A DNA stretch of 64,000 nucleotides from Desmospora profundinema (GTDB lineage: Bacteria; Bacillota; Bacilli; Thermoactinomycetales; DSM-45169): positions 186,001-250,000 of the forward strand of contig NZ_JAVDQG010000003.1 of assembly GCF_031454155.1 (NCBI RefSeq), given 5' to 3'. This document shows positions 28,756 through 37,229 of the stretch, piece by piece. The notes beneath the pieces are model-generated. The model did not search any database. It saw nothing but the letters and a program-made list of their open reading frames with translations, and had not been told where the DNA came from. The position numbers and the translations under genes are program-made. Position 1 is the stretch's first letter. Each line of letters starts with the position of its first letter.

Positions 28756-30084
28756 TTGCCGGATAGAAACATCATTCGTTCTCTTTTTGTAGAAACGCCA
28801 TCTGTACCAGGAAATCTGGGTAAGGTGGCCACCGCGATCGGAATGGCGGGCGGGGACATCGGGGAAGTGGAAACGGTTCAGGTGGGACCCACTTCCACGA
28901 TGCGGAACATTACCATCCATTGTGATGACCACGAACAACTGGAACAGGTGTTGTCGGCCGTCAGAGAATTGGGTGGCGGTATTCTTCTGCATACGGTGTC
29001 CGACGATGTTCTCCGGGCTCACGAAGGTGGTAAAATCCAGATGAAAAGCCGCCTCGATATCCGTTCTTTGGCTGATTTGCGGCGGGTGTACACGCCCGGT
29101 GTCGCCGATGTGTGTCGGACGATCCAGGAAGAGCCGGATAAAGCGAGGATTTATACCAGCATCGGCAACTCAGTGGCCATTGTTACCGATGGTACGGCGA
29201 TTTTGGGGCTGGGTGATATCGGGCCATTGGCAGGCATGCCAGTAATGGAAGGAAAAGCGGCCCTTTTTGACCGATTTGTCGGAATCAGCGGGGTCCCCAT
29301 CTTGCTGGACACCAAGGACCCGGACAAAATTGTGGAGACCGTTAAACAGATCTCGCCTACTTTTGGCGGCATCTTGTTGGAGGATATTGGATCTCCTCAC
29401 TGTTTTGAAGTGGAGGCACGTCTAAAAGAAGCGTTGTCCATCCCCGTGATGCATGACGATCAGCATGGGACGGCAGTCGTGACTTTGGCGGCAGTTATTT
29501 CTGCCTGTCAAAGTGCGGGTGTCCAACTGAAAGAAGCGTCGGTTGGACAGATTGGTTTGGGGGCCGCTGGTTTAGCCATCGCCCGCATGTTTCGAGCATA
29601 TGGAATTGAGCGGGTATACGGGGCGGATAAGTCGGAAGTAGCCAAAGAAAGGCTGCGGGAGTTCGGTGGAGAGCCGGTGGATGGTCTCAGTCAATTGATG
29701 GAGCGTGCCGATATCGTTGTGGCAACCACTGGTGTTCCCGGACTGATCCGGCCTGAATGGGTTCGTCCCGGCCAGGTGATCCTCGCTCTGTCCAATCCCA
29801 AGCCGGAAATCGAACCGGAGGTGGCGCTGGAAGCAGGTGCCGCCTATGCCGCCGATGGACGGTCGGTCAACAATGTGTTGGGCTTTCCGGGAATCTTCCG
29901 CGGTGTACTGAACGCCCGAGCGCGGGAAATTACCCATCCGATGCTGGTGGCGGCAGCGGAAGCCATTGCTGGATATACCAAAAAAGGTGAGCTGGTTCCA
30001 CATCCGCTGGATCCCCGGGTGCACCAGGAAGTGGCGCAGGCAGTGGAAACAGTGGCCATACAGCAGAAATCATCCATTCAGTAA
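28756..30084 (+). CDS. NAD(P)-dependent malic enzyme with N-terminal ACT domain
   Basis: Oxidative decarboxylation of malate to pyruvate in the cytosol. 442 residues: an ACT-like regulatory domain (about 5-85), the malic enzyme N-terminal domain with VYTPGVADVC and GTAILGLGDIGPLAG, and a Rossmann domain with QIGLGAAGLAIARM near residue 265. MHDDQHGTAVV contains the metal-site aspartates. The ACT domain places it with the YtsJ/MaeB-type enzymes of Bacillales. It starts at TTG 28756 with GGAGGTG eight bases upstream, and stands alone with its own terminator. Confidence 0.93.
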   Translation: MPDRNIIRSLFVETPSVPGNLGKVATAIGMAGGDIGEVETVQVGPTSTMRNITIHCDDHEQLEQVLSAVRELGGGILLHTVSDDVLRAHEGGKIQMKSRLDIRSLADLRRVYTPGVADVCRTIQEEPDKARIYTSIGNSVAIVTDGTAILGLGDIGPLAGMPVMEGKAALFDRFVGISGVPILLDTKDPDKIVETVKQISPTFGGILLEDIGSPHCFEVEARLKEALSIPVMHDDQHGTAVVTLAAVISACQSAGVQLKEASVGQIGLGAAGLAIARMFRAYGIERVYGADKSEVAKERLREFGGEPVDGLSQLMERADIVVATTGVPGLIRPEWVRPGQVILALSNPKPEIEPEVALEAGAAYAADGRSVNNVLGFPGIFRGVLNARAREITHPMLVAAAEAIAGYTKKGELVPHPLDPRVHQEVAQAVETVAIQQKSSIQ

Positions 30085-30091
30085 AGAAAAA

Positions 30092-30122
30092 GGGCACCAG
30101 AGGGAATCTCCGGTGCCTTTTT
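30092..30122 (+). terminator. Terminator after malic enzyme gene
   Basis: GGCACCAGAG / CTCCGGTGCC stem with a small loop, then TTTTT. Confidence 0.85.
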
Positions 30123-30230
30123 ATTTGAACCCTTCGCCACTAGTAAGCGAGGGACACCGTTTATTGTAGTACCTCCCTTTACACTTCATACATCCAAAAG
30201 GGGAGGAAAGAACGCCCTTTTTTCGACAGG

Positions 30231-30338
30231 GGGGGTGGTTGTCCCGCCAATCGACAATTAGGGAGGCTTCCGCCCCATAGTAGAGAATGCCCTTTTTAGG
30301 ACGACAATTGGGAGGGGGCTCAGCCCCATAGTTAGAGG
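30231..30338 (+). repeat. Two tandem 52-55 bp GC-palindrome repeats upstream of fabZ
   Basis: Unit 1 (30231-30285) and unit 2 (30286-30338) share AACGCCCTTTTT / AATGCCCTTTTT and CGACAATTAGGGAGGCTTCC / CGACAATTGGGAGGGGGCTC, then CCCCATAGTTAGAG. Each unit carries a GGGGC-type hairpin. A related ACACAATTGGGAGGGGCTTC sequence occurs at 57728-57750 and AGGACGACAAT at 23211. This fills most of the 382 bp gap before fabZ. Confidence 0.65.
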
Positions 30339-30341
30339 TTG

Positions 30342-30350
30342 TGGTACAAT
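30342..30350 (+). promoter_or_regulatory. Extended -10 promoter candidate for fabZ
   Basis: TGGTACAAT immediately after the tandem repeats; no clear -35. fabZ starts about 115 bp downstream. Confidence 0.4.
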
Positions 30351-30466
30351 CAGGTCGGGCAAGCTTGCCACTTAAGAGACTGCCACAAAGGGCCGACAGT
30401 TCCCCTGAGGACTACACCAAAACCGAAATGGCTGTCTTCGCCAAACCATTGGAAGGAGAGTCACAC

Positions 30467-30904
30467 ATGGAAGCGGATATTACCAAGATTCAGGAAGTGA
30501 TCCCGCATCGATACCCATTTTTGCTGGTGGACCGCATTTTGGAATGTGAAGAAGGGAAACGGGCGGTTGGTGTGAAAAATGTGACTGTAAACGAACCGTT
30601 TTTTCAAGGACATTTTCCGGGATATCCAGTGATGCCGGGTGTTTTAATCGTGGAAGCCTTGGCTCAAGTGGGATCCTACGCTGTATTGAGCTTAGAACAA
30701 AACCGCGGTAAAATCGGCTTTTTCGCCGGTATCGACCGATTTCGGTTCCGCGATCAGGTGAAACCGGGGGATACGCTCCATATGGAGGTGGAAATGCTTC
30801 GTTTGCGGGCTTCCATGGGAAAAGGAAAAGGAGTGGCCCGTGTCGGAGATCGAGTGGTTGCGGAAGGAGAGTTAATGTTTGCCATCCATGAGGCGGGGCG
30901 GTAA
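30467..30904 (+). CDS. fabZ: 3-hydroxyacyl-ACP dehydratase FabZ
   Basis: Dehydrates beta-hydroxyacyl-ACP in fatty acid elongation; hot-dog fold, active as a homo-oligomer in the cytosol. 145 residues. The catalytic histidine and glutamate lie in [20 protein letters not shown], preceded by [16 protein letters not shown] 30467 is chosen because GGAAGGAGAG precedes it at 6-7 bases; the upstream in-frame extension to 30341 is noncoding leader. It is the last conserved gene before the polysaccharide locus. Confidence 0.95.
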   Translation: MEADITKIQEVIPHRYPFLLVDRILECEEGKRAVGVKNVTVNEPFFQGHFPGYPVMPGVLIVEALAQVGSYAVLSLEQNRGKIGFFAGIDRFRFRDQVKPGDTLHMEVEMLRLRASMGKGKGVARVGDRVVAEGELMFAIHEAGR

Positions 30905-30963
30905 AGGCATCGCTGCTCCGATTGTTTGGGGATGAATGGACAAACCCATATGTCATATGGTTA

Positions 30964-30991
30964 AAGGTACTGCGCCAATGCGTGGTACCTT
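30964..30991 (+). other. Inverted repeat downstream of fabZ
   Basis: AAGGTAC and GTACCTT are separated by 14 bases, with inner CGCCAATGCG pairing potential. It has no T-run, so it is a stem-loop or operator rather than a classical terminator. Confidence 0.35.
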
Positions 30992-31006
30992 CGTTCTGCC
31001 GCTTAT

Positions 31007-31149
31007 GGGCCTGTCTGGTAATTCATTTTTCTGCGGAAAAAGGGAGGGTTCGTATGGCTGGCGGAGAGCCTTTGCGCTTTTTGCAACGAAACGAAGACAG
31101 CCATACCAACCCGGGATTTCGCCCTACGGATTGTTAAGACACGCCCTAG
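31007..31149 (+). repeat. MITE-like dispersed repeat, copy C (no internal module)
   Basis: A 143 bp element: GGGCCTGTCTGGTAATTC at the left, TTAAGACACGCCCTA at the right. Relative to copy A the 53 bp module is cleanly absent: the left arm runs from GCCTTTGC straight into GCTTTTTGCAACGAAACG. It lies at the border between fabZ and the polysaccharide locus and occupies half of that 305 bp gap. Confidence 0.85.
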
Positions 31150-31209
31150 GGTATTTTTCTGATATCGGAATGAAAAACGTGTTGTAAAGAAATAGTGGGA
31201 GGGAAAACC

Positions 31210-32274
31210 ATGAAAGTGATTACCTTGGTGGGTGCACGTCCCCAATTTATCAAGGCGGCGCCAGTTTCAAGGGAACTCAGATGTCATGCTTACGAAATAT
31301 TGGTTCATTCAGGTCAACATTATGACTCGGTCATGTCAGATGTATTTTTTGAGGAACTAAAGATTCCTTCGCCTGATTACCATTTGGGTGTGGGTTCCAA
31401 ATCCCATGGATCGCAGACAGGAGAAATGTTGTCCCAGGTGGAAAGGGTACTGATGGACGAAAAGCCGGATTGGGTGTTGGTGTACGGGGATACAAATACC
31501 ACTTTGGCGGGGGCGTTGGCCGCAGCTAAATTGGATATCCCTGTCGCTCATGTTGAGGCGGGTCTGCGCAGCTTCAACCGACGGATGCCGGAAGAGATCA
31601 ACCGAGTGCTGACAGACCATGTTTCCCAATTGTTATTCTGCCCGACAGACACGGCTGTGCGGCATTTAAAGCGTGAGGGGATCCATGAGGGCGTTCACCA
31701 GGTGGGGGATGTGATGGTGGATGCTCTTCTTCATAACCGTCAGTTGGCAACAGAGCGCTCCATCGTCTTGGAGAAACTAGATGTGGAGCCAAAGGGATAC
31801 ATATTGGTAACCTGGCACCGGGCGGAAAACACCGATGATCCGGTTCGGCTGACTTCCATCGCTGCGGCACTGAACGCGTTGGACCGCCCCGCCGTGTTGC
31901 CTCTCCATCCACGAACTCGCCATCGGTTGGAGCAGGCGGGGCTGACTCTGAACAATCCGAAACTTCAATTGTTGCCACCTGTCGGCTATTTGGATATGTT
32001 GCAATTGGAAGCAAACGCCTCCCTTATTCTGACGGATTCCGGGGGGGTACAAAAAGAAGCGTTCCTCCTGCGGGTACCTTGTGTGACCATGCGGGATGAA
32101 ACGGAATGGATGGAGACAGTGGAACAAAAAGCGAACCGACTGGTCGGTGCGGATGATCAAGCCATTCTGCAGGCGGTCGATGAAATGAAAGTTGATTTTG
32201 ATCACGTCCGGCCCGTTTTTGGAGACGGACGGGCATCCCGGCGAATCGTGGAGATATTGGCGAATCAGACCTAA
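31210..32274 (+). CDS. UDP-sugar 2-epimerase, WbpI-like (predicted UDP-GlcNAc3NAcA 2-epimerase)
   Basis: A 354-residue member of the non-hydrolysing UDP-GlcNAc 2-epimerase family. Motifs are LVGARPQFIKAAPVSREL at the start, HVEAGLRSFNRRMPEEINR and LILTDSGGVQKEAFLLRVPC. The GARPQFIKAAP and RDETEWMETVE forms differ from the housekeeping copy at 2.2 kb and resemble enzymes that epimerise UDP-2,3-diacetamido-glucuronate. This fits the WbpB, E, A and D-type genes that follow. ATG 31210 is preferred for GGGAGGGAAA upstream. Simple UDP-ManNAc formation remains an alternative. Confidence 0.85.
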   Translation: MKVITLVGARPQFIKAAPVSRELRCHAYEILVHSGQHYDSVMSDVFFEELKIPSPDYHLGVGSKSHGSQTGEMLSQVERVLMDEKPDWVLVYGDTNTTLAGALAAAKLDIPVAHVEAGLRSFNRRMPEEINRVLTDHVSQLLFCPTDTAVRHLKREGIHEGVHQVGDVMVDALLHNRQLATERSIVLEKLDVEPKGYILVTWHRAENTDDPVRLTSIAAALNALDRPAVLPLHPRTRHRLEQAGLTLNNPKLQLLPPVGYLDMLQLEANASLILTDSGGVQKEAFLLRVPCVTMRDETEWMETVEQKANRLVGADDQAILQAVDEMKVDFDHVRPVFGDGRASRRIVEILANQT

Positions 32275-32319
32275 CGCACCTGAATTTCCTCTTGTCTGAG
32301 TTGCTGACAGAAAGGAAGA

Positions 32320-33555
32320 ATGGATGCGCCCATGAATCTAAACGTAATGGTCATTTCCCATATGTATCCCAATCCGGCTAACCCCATGTCCGGCATTTTT
32401 GTCCATAATCAAGTCAAAGCCCTGGCAAAAGAAGGTGTTCATCTTCGTGTGGTTTCGCCGATTCCCCACTTCCCCTTCTATCCCAAATGGCGTAATTACC
32501 GTAAATTCCCGACAGCTGCCACGATGGCTGAAATCCCGATTTGGTATGTTCCGACCTGGATGTTTCCGGGTGGATTCTTTTTCTCGGCTTATGGGTATTT
32601 CTATTACTCCTCCCTTTTCCGTGTGGTTTCCGAACTGTGGAAGGCATCGCCCTTTGACCTCATCCATTGCCATACCATTTATCCTGACGGTTATGCAGGA
32701 ACGCTGTTGAAAAAAACATTCGGTGTGCCTGTTATCACAACCATCCATGGTTCGGATATCCGCCTCTATCCTTACAAAAGTGTAGGTGTGTACCAACGGA
32801 CGGAAAAAGCTCTCAGAAATAGTGATCACGTGGTGACTGTGAGTGAACGGCTGAAACGAGATGTTCAGAAATGGTCCACCGGAGTGGAAGTGAGCACCAT
32901 TCATAACGGCTTTGATCCGGAACGCTTTTTTCCGTGTGCGCAACAGGATGCCCGTGAACGCCTGGATCAGTCCCCTGACGGAAAAATCATACTGTTCGTC
33001 GGGAATCTATACAAAGTAAAAGGTCTGTTCGATTTGTTGGATGCTTTTGCAGGATTGGCCCAACGGCACCCGGATGCACAATTGGTATTGGTGGGAGATG
33101 GTCCGCTCCGGTGTGACTTAATCAAACGGTCTCGGGAGATATCCATTCATGATCGGGTTCACTTCATCGGTCGCAGGCCTTACGATGAGATTCCATTATG
33201 GATCAATGCCAGTGATGTCGTTACTCTATCCAGCTTGAGCGAGGGGCTGCCCTCCATTGTGCTGGAAGCGATGGGGTGCGGGAAACCGGTCGTTGCCACC
33301 GATGTGGGTGGAATTTCGGAGGTCGTGCAACACGGGAAGACCGGTTTTCTGGTGCCACCGCGTCAACCGAAAGAGTTGGAGCAACATCTGGAGATTGTGT
33401 TGATGGACAACGAGGGCCTCAACATGGACATGGGGGAACGGGCCTATACCGAGGCGGGTGCTTTCACCTGGAAGAGGAATGCCGAGAGGATGATGGACTT
33501 GTATCTCCAGATGACGGGAAAAGCTGCTTGTAAACAAAACGATGAGTTTTTGTAA
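32320..33555 (+). CDS. Glycosyltransferase family 4 (polysaccharide locus, GT 1)
   Basis: Cytosolic GT-B retaining glycosyltransferase, about 411 residues. The N-terminal half begins with NVMVISHMYPNPANPMSGIF, and the C-terminal donor domain has ILFVGNLYKVKGLFDLLDAF and the EX7E-type region SEGLPSIVLEAMGCGKPVVA. It probably adds one sugar to the undecaprenyl-linked repeat unit; donor and acceptor cannot be read from sequence. ATG 32320 lies very close to AAAGGAAG; ATG 32332 is an equally likely start. Confidence 0.88.
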   Translation: MDAPMNLNVMVISHMYPNPANPMSGIFVHNQVKALAKEGVHLRVVSPIPHFPFYPKWRNYRKFPTAATMAEIPIWYVPTWMFPGGFFFSAYGYFYYSSLFRVVSELWKASPFDLIHCHTIYPDGYAGTLLKKTFGVPVITTIHGSDIRLYPYKSVGVYQRTEKALRNSDHVVTVSERLKRDVQKWSTGVEVSTIHNGFDPERFFPCAQQDARERLDQSPDGKIILFVGNLYKVKGLFDLLDAFAGLAQRHPDAQLVLVGDGPLRCDLIKRSREISIHDRVHFIGRRPYDEIPLWINASDVVTLSSLSEGLPSIVLEAMGCGKPVVATDVGGISEVVQHGKTGFLVPPRQPKELEQHLEIVLMDNEGLNMDMGERAYTEAGAFTWKRNAERMMDLYLQMTGKAACKQNDEFL

Positions 33556-33589
33556 AGATTGGTTTCGGGATAGCCAAAAAAATTTCTTT

Positions 33590-33631
33590 TGTGTTACATT
33601 GAAACTGTTATTTTGTAATCTGATTGTAACA
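33590..33631 (+). promoter_or_regulatory. AT-rich inverted repeat upstream of the WbpB-like gene
   Basis: GTTACA (33593-33598) and TGTAAC (33625-33630) flank a 26 bp AT-rich spacer that also holds a weak TTACAT/TAATCT promoter-like pair. It could be an operator or internal promoter of the sugar-biosynthesis genes. Confidence 0.25.
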
Positions 33632-33694
33632 AAGAGAAAAAAATAACCATCCCTGTCTCTTTTAGCACGGGATATGAAAAAAGAGGAGGGTCAC

Positions 33695-34717
33695 ATGATC
33701 CATTACGCCATTGTGGGATGTGGACACATCGCCAACAAGCATGTGGAAGCGATCCGAGCGGCTGAGGGGGCGGTGTTAACCGCCGTATGTGATCGTGATC
33801 CAAGTCGAATGGAGCCTTTTTTGGCAAAAGGGATCCAATCTTTTACCGATATGGGAAGGATGCTCGCATCCACATCTGTGGATGTCGTCAATATCTGCAC
33901 ACCCAGCGGTTTACATGCTCCCCTGGCTATTCAAGCAGCGAATGCGGGCAAACACGTCGTGGTGGAAAAGCCGATCGCATTAACCTTGGAAGATGCAGAT
34001 GCCATCATCCAAGCATGTGAAGGCAATGGTGTACAATTGGCTGTCGTACATCCCAATCGATTCAGGCCGGTGATGAAAGAATTGCGCCGTCGGGTGGATG
34101 CCGGCGCATTTGGGCGGTTCAGTCACGCCAATGCAACGGTTCGTTGGAATCGAAACCAGGAGTATTACGATCAAGCTCCCTGGAGGGGAACCCGGAAGAT
34201 GGACGGGGGCGTTCTGATGAATCAGGCCATCCACAACCTTGATTTATTATTATGGCTGATGGGGGATGTGGAGGAGGTTTTTTCTTACCACGAGACCCGA
34301 CTTCGTGATATCGAAGCGGAGGATGTCTCCGTTTCCGTCCTTCGCTTTACGAGTGGGGCGCTGGGGGTGATTGAAGCGGCGGTTACACTCTATCCGCGTA
34401 ATTTGGAGGAAACCCTTTCCCTGTTCGGGGAATCGGGCACGGCGGTGGTGGGTGGATCCACAGCAAACTGGATTCGGGCTTGGGCGTTTGGGGATCAGAC
34501 CGAAAGGGAACGCGAAGAGACGATCTACCGGATCGATCACGATCCGTACGGGCAACCGGGACATCACGCGATTATCCAGGATATGACCGATGCGGTTCGG
34601 GAAAATCGGGTTCCGGCTGTCACCGGTAAAGACGGGCGGAAAGCGTTGGAATTGGTACTTGCCTGTCAACGATCGGCAGAATGGGGACGGCCGGTCTCCT
34701 TGGATGCGCTTCGATGA
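33695..34717 (+). CDS. Gfo/Idh/MocA oxidoreductase, WbpB-like (predicted UDP-GlcNAcA 3-dehydrogenase)
   Basis: 340 residues. N-terminal Rossmann fold with YAIVGCGHIANKHVEAI, the VVEKPIALTLEDADAII motif with the family's catalytic EKP lysine, and a C-terminal beta-sheet domain with GGVLMNQAIHNLDLLLWLMG. In the WbpABEDI scheme it oxidises C3 of UDP-N-acetylglucosaminuronate before transamination. ATG 33695 follows AGAGGAGGG; an upstream ATG at 33674 overlaps that site. The substrate is inferred from the neighbours. Confidence 0.85.
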   Translation: MIHYAIVGCGHIANKHVEAIRAAEGAVLTAVCDRDPSRMEPFLAKGIQSFTDMGRMLASTSVDVVNICTPSGLHAPLAIQAANAGKHVVVEKPIALTLEDADAIIQACEGNGVQLAVVHPNRFRPVMKELRRRVDAGAFGRFSHANATVRWNRNQEYYDQAPWRGTRKMDGGVLMNQAIHNLDLLLWLMGDVEEVFSYHETRLRDIEAEDVSVSVLRFTSGALGVIEAAVTLYPRNLEETLSLFGESGTAVVGGSTANWIRAWAFGDQTEREREETIYRIDHDPYGQPGHHAIIQDMTDAVRENRVPAVTGKDGRKALELVLACQRSAEWGRPVSLDALR

Positions 34718-34743
34718 AATGCTAACCAGAAGGGAGCCGGACG

Positions 34744-35847
34744 ATGAACGACATTCCGTTATTGGACCTGAAAGCCCAATATCATTCCATCAAAGAGGAA
34801 CTGAATCAGGCGGCCATCGGTGTGATGGAAAGCGGCCGTTATGTGTTGGGACCGGAGGTGGCTGCACTGGAACGGGAAGTGGCGTCTTTAAGCGATGCCA
34901 AACACGGCATCGGTGTGGCTAACGGAACGGACGCGTTGCTGCTTGCGTTGGATGCGATGGGAATCGGACCGGGCGACGAAGTGATCACATCCCCCTTCAC
35001 GTTTTTTGCCACGGCGGAAGTAATCTCCCAACGGGGTGCCACACCGGTGTTTGTCGATATCGATCCCGATACCTATAATCTGGATATTCATCAATTGGAA
35101 GAAAAGGTGACGGCTCGTACCAAAGCGGTGATTCCCGTTCATCTCTTCGGTCAGCCGGCAGATATGGATCCGGTGAATGCGATCGCCGGGCAATACGGGC
35201 TGTGGGTGTTGGAAGATGCCGCCCAGGCGATCGGGGCCCGTTATAACGGCGCTCCAGTCGGTTCTCATGGACACGCCGCTTCCTACTCCTTTTTCCCGAC
35301 CAAAAATCTGGGTGGGTATGGAGACGGTGGAATGATTGTGACCAGTGATGATGAATTGGCGGAGAAAATTCGCATTCTGCGTGTTCACGGCAGCAATCCC
35401 AAGTACTATCACAGTATGGTCGGCTACAACAGCCGGTTGGACGAATTACAGGCAGCCTTGCTGCGGGTCAAGCTGAAATATCTTTCCCGCTGGAATGAAG
35501 ACCGGCGTGAACGGGCGATGTTATACGACCGGTTGTTGGAGGGACTGCCGGTGGTTCGACCTGTTGCGGTCGGCAACCGCATACATATCTATCATCTGTA
35601 CATCGTCCAGGTGGAGGATCGGGAGGGGATGGCCGCCCACCTGCGGGAACGGGGAATTGCCACTGGTGTGTACTATCCGGTACCGTTGCATCTGCAAAAC
35701 GTATACCGGGGATTGGGATACGATGAAGGAGATCTGCCAGTGGCCGAAGCCGCCTCCAAGCGGACTCTCGCTTTACCGCTCTATCCGGAAATGGAAGAAG
35801 AGATGGTGATGCGTGTAGCCGATGCAGTAAAAGAGTTCTTCTCCTAA
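34744..35847 (+). CDS. DegT/DnrJ/EryC1 aminotransferase, WbpE-like
   Basis: PLP-dependent sugar aminotransferase, 367 residues. The PLP-binding lysine lies in SYSFFPTKNLGGYGDGGM (near residue 187), and the aspartate and Gln contacts are in VLEDAAQAIGARYNG. GVANGTDALLLALDAMGI near residue 55 is the phosphate-binding region. Predicted to convert UDP-3-keto-GlcNAcA to UDP-GlcNAc3NA using glutamate. AGGGAGCCGGACG precedes the ATG; spacing to the WbpB-like gene is 26 bp. Confidence 0.9.
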   Translation: MNDIPLLDLKAQYHSIKEELNQAAIGVMESGRYVLGPEVAALEREVASLSDAKHGIGVANGTDALLLALDAMGIGPGDEVITSPFTFFATAEVISQRGATPVFVDIDPDTYNLDIHQLEEKVTARTKAVIPVHLFGQPADMDPVNAIAGQYGLWVLEDAAQAIGARYNGAPVGSHGHAASYSFFPTKNLGGYGDGGMIVTSDDELAEKIRILRVHGSNPKYYHSMVGYNSRLDELQAALLRVKLKYLSRWNEDRRERAMLYDRLLEGLPVVRPVAVGNRIHIYHLYIVQVEDREGMAAHLRERGIATGVYYPVPLHLQNVYRGLGYDEGDLPVAEAASKRTLALPLYPEMEEEMVMRVADAVKEFFS

Positions 35848-35911
35848 GGAAACGAACATCCAATTTCGGTGAGAGGTTTCAACAGATCCGGTTGGAGTGG
35901 GGGTGGGCGAG

Positions 35912-37219
35912 ATGGAAGATGCATTGGTAAAGATCGATCAAAAAACAGCCGTGATCGGCGTGGTGGGTCTGGGGTATGTGGGGTTGCCTCTTGCATTGGA
36001 AAAAGCGAAAGCGGGCTACCGTGTCATTGGTTTTGACATCCAGCAAAAACGAGTGGACATGGTGAACCGGGGAATCAATTATATCGGCGACATCGTGGAT
36101 GAAGAGCTATCGGATATTGTCCGTCAAGGACGCCTGAAGGCTACGACGGATTATTCGGATATCCAAGATGTGGATGCTGTTTCCATCTGTGTACCTACAC
36201 CGCTGGACTCATACCAACAACCGGATACTTCCTATGTGGAAGCTTCCACACGGGAAATCGCTAAACGCTTGCACCCCGGGATGTTGGTGGTGCTGGAATC
36301 AACCACCTATCCCGGCACAACGGAGGAAGTGGTCCGCCCCATCCTGGAGGAAGGGGGCCTGAAAGCGGGAGAGGATTTTTATCTTGCTTTTTCCCCGGAG
36401 CGGGTGGATCCCGGCAATAAAGTTTATAACACCAAAAATACGCCAAAAGTGGTAGGAGGGGTGACGCCGGCCTGCACACGAGTGGCTGCTTCTTTATACC
36501 GCCATGTACTGGAAGGGGAAGTATTTGAAGTCTCCAGTCCGGCTGTGGCGGAGATGGAGAAGATTCTGGAAAATACTTTTCGAAACATTAATATCGCCCT
36601 GGCCAACGAAATGGCCATCCTTTGTGACAAGATGGGAATCGACTATTGGGAAGTGGTGGAGGCGGCTAAGACCAAGCCTTACGGTTTCATGCCTTTCTAT
36701 CCGGGGCCGGGATTGGGTGGACACTGTATCCCGATCGACCCCTACTACCTGACCTGGAAGGCCCGGGAGTACAAGTACCATACGCGTCTAATTGAGCTTG
36801 CCGGCGAAATCAACAATTACATGCCCGAATTCGTCGTGGAACGGGCGATGAAGATCCTCAACCGTCACGGCAAGGCGATGAACGGGGCCCGGGTTTTTAT
36901 TCTCGGTTTGGCCTATAAACGGGATATTGATGATATGCGTGAATCCCCGGTGATTCCTATTATCCGGCAACTGGAGCACCACGGTGCGGATGTGCGGGTA
37001 AGTGACCCGTACATCCATACTTTCCAGCTGGACGGCAAGACGTATGAAAGTGAAGCGGTAACCGCCGACAGGCTGGAGGAAGCCGACCTGGTTTTGATCA
37101 CCACCGATCATTCTGATTTCGATTATCCGCTGATCGCCAAGCGGTCGCGGGCCATCTTTGACACCCGGAATGCATTGCAGGGTGTAGAATTGATCGACGC
37201 CGATTATGAAAAAATTTAG
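35912..37219 (+). CDS. UDP-N-acetyl-D-glucosamine 6-dehydrogenase, WbpA-like
   Basis: Two-step NAD-dependent oxidation of UDP-GlcNAc to UDP-GlcNAcA. About 435 residues with three domains: Rossmann GVVGLGYVGLPLAL, a central dimerisation helix, and the catalytic segment FYPGPGLGGHCIPIDPYYL whose Cys forms the thiohemiacetal. This GPGLGGHCIPIDP form is typical of the WbpA/N-acetyl-uronate group rather than UDP-glucose dehydrogenases. ATG 35912 is preferred over the in-frame GTG at 35897. It overlaps the next open frame slightly, implying coupling. Confidence 0.9.
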   Translation: MEDALVKIDQKTAVIGVVGLGYVGLPLALEKAKAGYRVIGFDIQQKRVDMVNRGINYIGDIVDEELSDIVRQGRLKATTDYSDIQDVDAVSICVPTPLDSYQQPDTSYVEASTREIAKRLHPGMLVVLESTTYPGTTEEVVRPILEEGGLKAGEDFYLAFSPERVDPGNKVYNTKNTPKVVGGVTPACTRVAASLYRHVLEGEVFEVSSPAVAEMEKILENTFRNINIALANEMAILCDKMGIDYWEVVEAAKTKPYGFMPFYPGPGLGGHCIPIDPYYLTWKAREYKYHTRLIELAGEINNYMPEFVVERAMKILNRHGKAMNGARVFILGLAYKRDIDDMRESPVIPIIRQLEHHGADVRVSDPYIHTFQLDGKTYESEAVTADRLEEADLVLITTDHSDFDYPLIAKRSRAIFDTRNALQGVELIDADYEKI

Positions 37220-37229
37220 GGGTGGGAAA

